DNA of 13,373 bases from contig CAZSBS010000131.1 of NCBI GenBank assembly GCA_964605095.1, positions 1 to 13,373 on the forward strand, written 5' to 3'. The position numbers and the translations under genes are program-made. The notes beneath the pieces are model-generated. The model saw only the letters and a list, made by a program, of their open reading frames with translations, ran no database searches and was not told where the DNA came from. Below, one piece after another: positions 6,887 to 12,667 of this stretch. Position 1 is the first letter of the stretch; every line of letters begins with the position of its first letter. The stretch is from JAUWQU01 sp964605095. Lineage in GTDB: Bacteria; Planctomycetota; Phycisphaerae; SM23-33.

Positions 6887-7336
6887 CTATCGCGATCTCC
6901 CACGGGCCGGTTCGAGCCGCTTGATCATGGTCAACACCGTGCCTCCGCCCTCGGCGGGGCGGTACTCGATACAATCCATGCACTCGGTCATGATATGCAG
7001 CCCCAGGCCGCCGGGCGTCAACTCGCCCAGGCCGCCCGGTACAAAGGCCTCCGGCTCGGCGGCCCGCCCGCGGTCGCGAATGCTGATCCGCACGCCAGGC
7101 TGCTTATCGGTCCAGTCCAGCTCGATTTCGATAGGCTCGCCCTCGGCGCCCGCGTAGGCGTGGCGGATGACGTTGCTAAGCGCCTCGTCGACGCTCATAA
7201 CCACGTGCGTGATGCACTCGTCGTCGAAGCCGATGCTCCGGCAGAGCCCTTCGACGGCGCCGCGGACCACCGCAAGGTGCGTCGGCGACGAGAAAATCAT
7301 CAGCCGGATCGGACGCTCAGCCGGCGAGTCGGTCAT
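6887..7336 (-). CDS. RsbW/SpoIIAB-like anti-sigma regulatory factor (Ser/Thr kinase, HATPase_c)
   Basis: A 149-residue GHKL-fold ATPase of the anti-sigma kinase type. N box: SVDEALSNVIRHAY with Glu51 and Asn55. G1 box: IRDRG (Asp88-Gly90). G2 box: TPGGLGLHIM (107-116). Then GGTVLTMIKRL closes the sheet. Members bind a sigma factor or another target and phosphorylate the serine of a STAS partner. I chose the ATG at 7336 rather than the upstream one because it overlaps the preceding gene's TGA as ATGA and gives the normal family length; a longer reading would add an Arg/Gly-rich stretch antisense-like in composition. The STAS gene follows with no spacing. No sigma factor or phosphatase gene is in the window. 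Confidence 0.92.
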   Translation of the reverse strand: MTDSPAERPIRLMIFSSPTHLAVVRGAVEGLCRSIGFDDECITHVVMSVDEALSNVIRHAYAGAEGEPIEIELDWTDKQPGVRISIRDRGRAAEPEAFVPGGLGELTPGGLGLHIMTECMDCIEYRPAEGGGTVLTMIKRLEPARGRSR

Positions 7337-7770
7337 TGGCCCTTGCCTCCCGCCCCGCCGGGCGCCCCGCTTAGCAGCCACTGGCGCCACCGCGCAATAG
7401 CCTCGTCGCGCTGGGCCGCTGGAGCCCAATACCGATATCCTCGGTCCGTTTGCGTGATCTTCTCAAGCGCAACTATGGCGGCGAATCGCACCTCGGCATA
7501 GCCTTCGCCGAGGCGGTCGACGAGATACGGCACGGCCTTGGCGTCCTTTTCCCGCCCGGCCTGGAGAATCGCCTCGATCCGAACGTCCTTGTTGCGGCTC
7601 TGGAGCCTGCCGTAGAGAGTGCTCTCATCCGGCGCAACCTGGGGCGCCCCGGCCGCGACGGGCGACGGTTCGAAGTCCGGCTCGGGATTGACCAGGTCGC
7701 ACCCGGCCAGGTACACCGGCGCCGCAAGCGACAAAGCCCAGAATATGATCGGCGAAGCCCTCAATTGCAT
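7333..7770 (-). CDS. Small HEAT-repeat lipoprotein
   Basis: A 145-residue protein with a lipoprotein signal: MQLRASPIIF followed by a hydrophobic run and the lipobox LAGC (21-24), so Cys24 is the predicted lipidated residue. A Pro/Ala-rich linker follows (about 28-50). Then come HEAT-type alpha-helical repeats, with RLQSRNKDVRIEAILQAG and YLVDRLGEGYAEVRFAAIVALEKIT as two repeat-like units, and a basic/aromatic tail. HEAT repeats usually mediate protein contacts. It is the first gene of the operon, and its stop overlaps the ATPase start by 4 nt. Its function is not known. A role as an envelope-side partner of the MCE transporter is conceivable but unproven. Confidence 0.85.
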   Translation of the reverse strand: MQLRASPIIFWALSLAAPVYLAGCDLVNPEPDFEPSPVAAGAPQVAPDESTLYGRLQSRNKDVRIEAILQAGREKDAKAVPYLVDRLGEGYAEVRFAAIVALEKITQTDRGYRYWAPAAQRDEAIARWRQWLLSGAPGGAGGKGQ

Positions 7771-7824
7771 CAGCCTCGAAAGGTTTCATCGGCCTCGAAG
7801 GATTCGGGTGGAACAACATGCAGA

Positions 7825-7852
7825 ATTATAAGACAGCCCGCCGAGCGTGCAA
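7825..7852 (-). promoter_or_regulatory. Sigma70-type promoter of the HEAT/RsbW/STAS/Mla operon
   Basis: On the - strand TTGCAC (7852-7847) is followed after 16 nt by TATAAT (7830-7825), a perfect -10 hexamer and a 4/6 -35. It would start transcription near 7818 and leave a leader of about 48 nt before the lipoprotein ATG at 7770. It is the best promoter-like site in the window and stands between the terminator of the upstream gene and the operon. Confidence 0.7.
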
Positions 7853-7872
7853 CACGCAATTGTGTGCAAACT

Positions 7873-7913
7873 AAAACCGCCCGCGGCCCGGTTGCAGCGC
7901 CGGGCGCGGGCGG
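7873..7913 (-). terminator. Rho-independent terminator of the GFO/IDH gene
   Basis: On the - strand a GC-only stem (7913-7905 with 7885-7877, then 7904-7900 with 7891-7887, one bulged base) with an 8-nt loop is followed by TTTT at 7876-7873. It is about 75 nt beyond the oxidoreductase stop and upstream of the operon promoter, so it separates the two units. Confidence 0.75.
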
Positions 7914-7940
7914 CTTGTGTTTGCTCGTTACTTGTTTCTG

Positions 7941-7980
7941 GTTGAGGCGTTCCTGCTCGCTGAAGCGAGCAGGCCTCAAC
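7941..7980. other. Long bulged hairpin after the GFO/IDH stop codon
   Basis: GTTGAGG (7941-7947) pairs with CCTCAAC (7974-7980), and CCTGCTCGC (7952-7960) pairs with GCGAGCAGG (7965-7973) around a TGAA loop, leaving only CGTT bulged. It starts 7 nt after the stop codon on the - strand and is not followed by a T run. It may protect the 3' end or act with the terminator 28 nt further on. Confidence 0.65.
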
Positions 7981-7987
7981 TACTGAC

Positions 7988-9322
7988 TTAGTAGCTCCAG
8001 CCCTCGCGCGGCTTTCGACTGAGCAGGGCGATGGCTTCCGGCGTCTTGACTTCGCGTTTGACCGCGTCGCACTCGATCTTCAAGCCCGGCTTGTTCAGCT
8101 TGATCGCCACGCAGCCAAGCAGCATCAGCTCGGTCATCGGGCCGGCATAGGTGAAGTTGCTCTTGGGGAAGTCCCACGGCTTCTCGCCCTTGATGGCCAT
8201 GACCCACTCCTGGTGGTGGCCGGGGGACGGCGCGATCTTGATCTTCGACTCGGCACGGTTCTTCATGGCTGACTCGGGTATCAGGCGCGGGCTGTCGGCG
8301 TAGTCGCCCTGAACGTACAGCACGCCCTTGGTGCCGTAAAACAGCGTGGCGCTGCCGGCAAGCCCCTTGCCTTCCATCTCGGGCGGGGCCTCGGGCTTCA
8401 TTCCGCCGGCGTACCAGTGGGCGGTGAAGGCCTTTCGGCCGTTCTTCTCGGGGAACTCCCACTTGAAGTGGCTCTTGCTCGGGAAGGTCTCGGGCGCGCC
8501 GCAGCCCTCGATGGCGATCAGTTCGACGCTGGTCGGATAATCCGGCGCCATCGACCAGTTTACGCAGTCCCAGGTGTGGCAGCCCATGTCGCCGACGGCG
8601 CCGCAGCCAAAGTCGAACCAACCACGCCACTTGAAGTCGTGCAGCCCGTCATGAAACTCGCGGAACGGCGCGGCGCCGATCCATGAATCCCAGTCGAGGT
8701 TTCCCGGCACCGGCTTGCTCGGCGGGCGCTGGGCGATGCCCTGCGGCCAGACCGGGCGGTTCGTCCACGTGTGGACTTCCTTGATGTCGCCGAGGATGCC
8801 GCCCTGGACCCACTCGACCACGATGCGGTTGCCGCGATTGGCGTGGCCCTGGTTGCCCATCTGGGTGGCGAGCTTCTTCTCGGCGCAGACCTTAGCCATC
8901 ATGCGAGCCTCCTCGACCGACCAAGTCAGGGGCTTCTCGCAATAGACGTGCTTGCCCAGTTTCATCGCCATTAGCGAGGCCGGGGCATGCGTGTGGTCCG
9001 GCACGGCGACCGTAACCGCGTCGATGTCCTTGCCGCACTTCTCGAACATCTTGCGGTAGTCCTGGAACGCGCCGGCCTGGGGCCACTTGCCGGGCATACC
9101 GCCCCAACGGCCCTTGTCCACGTCGCAATAGGCCACGCAGATGCCGTCCCTGTTGTTGGCAAGGCCAAGGTGTGCGCCGCCCCGGCCACCCGTGCCGATG
9201 AAGCCGAAGCCTATCTTGCTGTTGACGTTCTGGGCAGACACGATCCGCGGGGCGGCAAACGCCAGTGCCGACGCACCGGCCACGGCCTTGATGAACTGAC
9301 GACGCGAGAGTTTGTTCTTCAT
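7988..9322 (-). CDS. GFO/IDH/MocA-family oxidoreductase, Tat-exported
   Basis: A 444-residue NAD(P)-dependent sugar oxidoreductase-like protein. A twin-arginine signal (SRRQFIK, Arg7-Arg8, then a hydrophobic run ending VSA at 28-30) predicts export already folded with its cofactor. A Rossmann motif follows (GFGFIGTGGRGG, 38-49), then the family's CEKP segment (128-131) and a substrate-domain motif GDMGCHTWD (244-252). I chose the ATG at 9322, not 9388, because it puts the RR motif directly at the N terminus and has AGGAA about nine bases upstream. Periplasmic members of this family are highly multiplied in Planctomycetota and act on sugars or polysaccharide-derived compounds; the substrate here is unknown. 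It has its own terminator and stands alone between the dapB-ltaE pair and the Mla operon. Confidence 0.93.
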   Translation of the reverse strand: MKNKLSRRQFIKAVAGASALAFAAPRIVSAQNVNSKIGFGFIGTGGRGGAHLGLANNRDGICVAYCDVDKGRWGGMPGKWPQAGAFQDYRKMFEKCGKDIDAVTVAVPDHTHAPASLMAMKLGKHVYCEKPLTWSVEEARMMAKVCAEKKLATQMGNQGHANRGNRIVVEWVQGGILGDIKEVHTWTNRPVWPQGIAQRPPSKPVPGNLDWDSWIGAAPFREFHDGLHDFKWRGWFDFGCGAVGDMGCHTWDCVNWSMAPDYPTSVELIAIEGCGAPETFPSKSHFKWEFPEKNGRKAFTAHWYAGGMKPEAPPEMEGKGLAGSATLFYGTKGVLYVQGDYADSPRLIPESAMKNRAESKIKIAPSPGHHQEWVMAIKGEKPWDFPKSNFTYAGPMTELMLLGCVAIKLNKPGLKIECDAVKREVKTPEAIALLSRKPREGWSY

Positions 9323-9444
9323 TTGCTGGTTCCTGCCACTACTGGCCGCTAAGGCGTGCGGCATATCTTCGCGCCGACGCCACAGCACGGGATACTCGTC
9401 CTGCCCGCGAACGCCGCGGGCCTAACCGGGGAATCACCATGTTT

Positions 9445-9472
9445 ATATTACAGACTCCAGCCGCCCATGCAA
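9445..9472 (-). promoter_or_regulatory. Possible promoter of the GFO/IDH gene
   Basis: In the 252-nt gap between the aldolase and the oxidoreductase, the - strand has TTGCAT (9472-9467), a 16-nt spacer and TAATAT (9450-9445), which would give a leader of about 115 nt. The spacing equals that of the better promoter at 7825-7852. A 6-bp hairpin (CCCGCG/CGCGGG, 9404-9420) lies in the predicted leader. Nothing else was recognised in this gap. The -10 is only a partial match. Confidence 0.4.
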
Positions 9473-9574
9473 TACCGGCGGCCCGAACGCTCAATCAATA
9501 GAACCAGCCGGCGCGGGGAAAGTTGCCGTCAATTTTTCTTCAATCGCGATACCAGCAAGTGCTGCATTGTCATG

Positions 9575-10591
9575 TCAGAGAGAAGCTTTGAAGGCCGCGA
9601 TGGCGGTGTCGATGTCGCCGGCATCCACCATCAGGCTTGTCACCGCGCGGACGCGATCGGCGCCCAGCGCCAGCGCGAGCACGCCGGCGTCCTTGAGCTT
9701 GGCCACAAGCTCGCCGGCGGGCATAGACACTGTGCGGAAGAACACGATGTTGGTCTCCACGTCCGCCGGGTCCAGCTCGACGCCTGGCATGGCTGCAAGG
9801 GCCTCGGCCAGGGTGCGGGCGTTGGCGTGGTCGTCGGCAAGGCGGGCGCGGTGGTTTCGCAGTGCATGCAGCGCCCCGGCCGCGATTATCCCAGCCTGCC
9901 GCATCCCGCCGCCGAACATCTTGCGGAACCGCCGGGCACGGGCGATGAACTCCTCGCCGCCGACCAGCGCCGAGCCGACCGGAGCGCCGAGGCCCTTGGA
10001 AAAGCACACGCCTACCGAGTCGAAATAGCTCGCGTAGCGGCTTTCGGGTATGCCGGTTGCCACCGAGGCGTTCCACAGCCTCGCGCCGTCCATGTGCAGC
10101 TTCAGGCCCGCCTGGCGGGCGGCCTCGGCGACCTCGGCGATCTGCCCGATCGGCCAGACGCTCCCGCCTCCACGGTTGTGGGTGTTCTCCACGCACACCA
10201 GCTTGGTCGGCGGGCAGTGTATGTCGGCTGGGCGAAGCGCCGCGCGAAGCTCGTCGGCGGTGAACATGCCGCGCCTGCCCGGCAGCAGTCTGCACATCAC
10301 GCCGGAAAGCGCCGCCGGAGCGCCGCCCTCGTAGAAGTAAATGTGCGAATCGGCGTTCAGCACCACCTCGTCGCCCGGCTCGGTGTGCGTCCGCAAGGCA
10401 ACCTGGTTGGCCATCGTGCCCGACGGCATAAACAATGCCGCCGGCTTGCCGAGAATCTCGGCCGTCTCCTGCTCGAGCCGCCGTATGGTCGGATCCTCGC
10501 CGAAGACGTCGTCGCCGACAGGCGCCTCAGCCATCGCCTGCCGCATCGCCGGCGTCGGCAGGGTTATCGTGTCGCTGCGAAGGTCAATCAT
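9575..10591 (-). CDS. ltaE: Low-specificity L-threonine aldolase (PLP-dependent beta-eliminating lyase)
   Basis: A 338-residue fold-type I PLP enzyme. It starts MIDLRSDTITLPTPAM, followed by DDVFGEDPTI and FMPSGTMANQ (54-63, which binds the cofactor phosphate). HMDGAR (166-171) supplies the pyridine-contacting Asp168, and VCFSKGLGAPVG has Lys199 as the Schiff-base lysine. Threonine aldolases cleave threonine and allo-threonine to glycine and acetaldehyde. The length is typical. The ATG at 10591 overlaps the dapB stop as ATGA, which fixes the start; a longer frame to 10648 would add 19 residues inside dapB and is unlikely. It is cotranscribed and translationally coupled with dapB. Confidence 0.94.
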   Translation of the reverse strand: MIDLRSDTITLPTPAMRQAMAEAPVGDDVFGEDPTIRRLEQETAEILGKPAALFMPSGTMANQVALRTHTEPGDEVVLNADSHIYFYEGGAPAALSGVMCRLLPGRRGMFTADELRAALRPADIHCPPTKLVCVENTHNRGGGSVWPIGQIAEVAEAARQAGLKLHMDGARLWNASVATGIPESRYASYFDSVGVCFSKGLGAPVGSALVGGEEFIARARRFRKMFGGGMRQAGIIAAGALHALRNHRARLADDHANARTLAEALAAMPGVELDPADVETNIVFFRTVSMPAGELVAKLKDAGVLALALGADRVRAVTSLMVDAGDIDTAIAAFKASL

Positions 10592-11385
10592 CTCAACTCC
10601 AGCACATCCTGCATGTCGTAGATGCCGGGCTTCTTGCCGATGAGCCACTCAGCGGCACGCAGGGCGCCGCGGACAAACGTGTCGCGGGTGTGGGCGGAAT
10701 GTCCGATATGCACCGTCTCTCCGAGGTTGCCGAAGTGTACCGTGTGTTCGCCAACCGTGTCGCCGATGCGAAGGGCGTGCATGCCGATCTCGCCGGGCTG
10801 GCGCGGGCAAAGGCCGCCCCGGCCAAGAACAGCCACCTCGCCGTAATCCTTGCCAAGAGACCGGCAGATGCTCCGCGCCAAGGCAATGGCCGTGCCGGAC
10901 GGGGCATCCTTCTTGAAGCGGTGGTGTGTCTCCTCCACGTCGATGTCGTAGTCCGGTCCCAGCGCCCTGGCCACCATCGCCACCGCCTTCAGCAGCACGT
11001 TGATGCCCACCGAAAAATTCGCCGCCTGGATGATCGGAATCTCACGGGCCGTGTCCGCCACCTCCGCCTGCTGGCTGGCAGTCAGGCCGGTTGTGCCGAT
11101 GATGATCGGAATCTTCCGCTGCCGGCAGACGGGCAGAAACTTCATTGTGCCCTCCGGCAGCGAGAAGTCGATCAGCACGTCGATCTCCGCCTTGGCCGGC
11201 AGGTCCACGCCGACCTTCACGCCGAACGGCCCCGTCCCAGCCAGTTCGCCGACGTCCCGCCCGATTGCCTCGTGCCCGGCCATCTCCATCGCCGCGACAA
11301 GGTCGAACGTACCAGCCTCAATTGCCAGCGCGGCGATCCGCCGCCCCATCCGCCCGCCCGCGCCGGTAATCGCGATTCTAAGCAT
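10588..11385 (-). CDS. dapB: 4-hydroxy-tetrahydrodipicolinate reductase
   Basis: A 265-residue DapB, the NAD(P)H-dependent enzyme of the diaminopimelate/lysine pathway. N-terminal Rossmann motif ITGAGGRMGRR (6-16), central GTTG (97-100), and the catalytic signature ETHHRFKKDAPSGTA with His154 and Lys158 in the positions of the E. coli catalytic His159/Lys163. The C-terminal segment HTRDTFVRGALRAAEWL is also standard. The ATG at 11385 has AAGGAA upstream. A TATACT hexamer on the - strand at 11446-11441 could be its -10 but lacks a good -35. The stop overlaps the start of ltaE by 4 nt. No other lysine genes are visible. Confidence 0.96.
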   Translation of the reverse strand: MLRIAITGAGGRMGRRIAALAIEAGTFDLVAAMEMAGHEAIGRDVGELAGTGPFGVKVGVDLPAKAEIDVLIDFSLPEGTMKFLPVCRQRKIPIIIGTTGLTASQQAEVADTAREIPIIQAANFSVGINVLLKAVAMVARALGPDYDIDVEETHHRFKKDAPSGTAIALARSICRSLGKDYGEVAVLGRGGLCPRQPGEIGMHALRIGDTVGEHTVHFGNLGETVHIGHSAHTRDTFVRGALRAAEWLIGKKPGIYDMQDVLELR

Positions 11386-11543
11386 GCCTCTTTTCCTTCT
11401 ATGCCGTCATTCGCAGGATGCACACCAATTGTTGATCGGGAGTATAGTCCACAGGTCGCGCGAAGGAAAGACATGGCACCGCAGTTCCTGCCTGCCGGAA
11501 CCGCGGCGCCCGAGCATTTCCCAGCACTTGAGCGGTTCCCTGT

Positions 11544-11609
11544 AAAGTCCTGGCTCTCGGGCGCATCCTCGGGGTCGGGCTTGGTGAACAGGTGGTCGTA
11601 AAGCCGCAA
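11544..11609 (-). pseudogene. Remnant of glutaminyl-tRNA synthetase (glnS) C-terminal region
   Basis: On the - strand one frame reads LRLYDHLFTKPDPED followed by APESQDF, matching the 'RLYD.LF..P.P....DF' segment of the anticodon-binding beta-barrel of GlnRS (E. coli has EIRLYDRLFSVPNP). No GlnRS sequence is recognisable before it. After it the frame continues without the expected LNP(D/N)SL segment. Another frame further on has PVDYTPDQQLV, faintly like the GlnRS end, so a frameshift is possible. The core catalytic domain is absent. Identification is by eye. The rest of the 315-nt stretch between dapB and the first palindromic element (11386-11700) shows nothing else recognisable apart from a weak dapB promoter candidate. 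Confidence 0.5.
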
Positions 11610-11700
11610 CGGCGGGCTTGGCAACAGCGGCGTACCGCCCCGAACAACACGACCACGCCCCCGGTCGTCGCCGCCCCGCCGACATCGCCGTCTCGCCGCA

Positions 11701-12000
11701 TCAGCCCCGTTCACGGGGCTTTGCCCGCCGAAGGCGGGTATAGACCAGGGCTTTCAGCCCTGGGGACAAGCAACCTCAACACCCCTTCTTTTCCGCTCTT
11801 CACTTAGCACGCTTCCAGTGCGCTTTCAGGGGGCTTTAGCCTAAAGGCGTCCCCAATCCGGACAAGCGCGCTGAAAGCGTGCTAAGAAGAAACAGCGGAA
11901 GAAGGAGTGATGCCCCGCCAGCCAACCAGGCCTAAAGGCCTGGCCTATACCCCGCCTCCGCTGACGCTTCGGCGGGTCAAAGCCCCGTGAACGGGGCTGA
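11701..12000. mobile_element. 300-bp self-complementary (MITE/REPIN-like) element, copy A
   Basis: The unit begins TCAGCCCCGTTCACGGGGCT and ends with its exact reverse complement (11981-12000), giving 20-bp terminal inverted repeats that are each also near-palindromic. Moving inward, paired sub-elements mirror each other: a CCCGCCGAAGGCGGG hairpin (11724-11738) with one at 11951-11976; CCAGGGCTTTCAGCCCTGG (11745-11763) with CCAGGCCTAAAGGCCTGG (11926-11943); a pyrimidine tract near 11782-11800 with a purine tract near 11885-11908; then a 23-bp central stem (11803-11825 with 11864-11886) capped by an apical hairpin (11829-11854). It has no coding capacity. The layout suggests mobilisation in trans by a REP-associated (Y1) or DDE transposase; none is in the window. 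No target duplication was seen. Confidence 0.75.
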
Positions 12001-12086
12001 AAAAAAGCCGGGCACTGCCAAGATGGGTAGGCTGGTGGCACGGGTTTCACCGACCTTCGCCATCCCTCGCTCCCTTCTCGGGGTGT

Positions 12087-12170
12087 CATGCTTCCGGCCT
12101 TGCGGAAGCATGTCCTCTTGACCTTCGCAGCACCACCGGCATGCTTCCGCGAACAGCATGCGGAAGCATG
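12087..12170. repeat. Two hairpins built on CGGAAGCATG in the spacer between elements
   Basis: CATGCTTCCG and CGGAAGCATG bound a hairpin at 12087-12112. A second, 11-bp-stem version (CATGCTTCCGC/GCGGAAGCATG) lies at 12140-12170, so the same 10-mer occurs four times, twice in each orientation. The rest of the 201-nt spacer (12001-12201) shows a GTGGCACGGG word near 12035 but no gene. Confidence 0.7.
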
Positions 12171-12201
12171 GCACCACAGAATGGAAACATGCCACCGGCC
12201 A

Positions 12202-12501
12202 TCAGCCCCGTTCACGGGGCTTCGCCCGCCGAAGGCGGGTATAGACCAGGGCTTTCAGCCCTGGGGACAAGCGACTCCAACATCCCCTCTTTTCCGCTCC
12301 TCACTTAGCACGCTTCCAGCGCGCTTGCAGGGGGCTTTAGCCTAAAGGCGTCCCCAATCCGGACAAGCGCGCTGAAAGCGTGCTAAGAAGAAACAGCGGA
12401 AGAAGGAGTGATGCCCCGCCAGCCAACCAGGCCTAAAGGCCTGGCCTATACCCCGCCTCCGCTGACGCTACGGCGGGTCAAAGCCCCGTGAACGGCGCTC
12501 C
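12202..12501. mobile_element. 300-bp self-complementary (MITE/REPIN-like) element, copy B
   Basis: This is a direct-orientation copy of the unit at 11701-12000, offset by exactly 501 nt with no indels. By hand alignment 13 of 300 positions differ: 7 in the first 100 nt, 2 in the middle, 4 in the last 100 nt. The left 20-bp terminus is intact, while the right terminus is degraded (ACGGCGCTCC instead of ACGGGGCTGA). In the central stem a T in copy A that would form a G-U wobble is a C here, making a Watson-Crick pair. Lack of indels and retained pairing suggest recent duplication or selection for structure. Confidence 0.75.
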
Positions 12502-12667
12502 CTGCCCACAGGGGCAAAGCGGTTCAAGAAAAGTGGGGGTGAGTTAGCAAAAACACGCTAATCGGGGGGATAACCACGGTCAAGGAAACCCGGCCTACAT
12601 CCCGCGCCCACAACCGGAATGATCCCGGCCGGGGTCTGGCGGTCCGAAGGCCGACCTGAAGACCCGA
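12502..12667. other. Non-coding stretch after copy B
   Basis: Nothing coding is recognisable. Small inverted repeats are present: TTAGC/GCTAA around an 8-nt loop (about 12545-12562), and a GC-rich palindrome around CCCGGCCGGG (about 12627-12636). On the - strand this is the 3' flank of the SIR2-domain gene; neither repeat is followed by a T run that would make a clear terminator. Confidence 0.4.

Noticed and set aside
7337..7429. Longer start for the RsbW-like protein at 7429
   Set aside because: It would overlap the HEAT lipoprotein gene by about 97 nt and add an Arg/Gly-rich stretch. The ATGA overlap at 7333-7336 is the natural start.
9323..9388. Longer start for the GFO/IDH protein at 9388
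   Set aside because: It would place 22 residues before the twin-arginine signal. The ATG at 9322 gives a normal Tat signal and has a ribosome binding site.
9356..10621. Open frame of 421 codons on the + strand opposite the threonine aldolase
   Set aside because: Arg/Ala/His-rich shadow of ltaE with no motif. The - strand frame has all PLP-enzyme residues.
11841..12215. Open frame of 124 codons on the - strand spanning copy A and the spacer
   Set aside because: It is made of palindromic repeat DNA, carries no protein motif, and its counterpart in copy B is not preserved as an equivalent frame.
11701..12501. CRISPR array
   Set aside because: Only two units of 300 bp with a 201-bp spacer and internal palindromes; no short regular repeat-spacer pattern and no cas gene.
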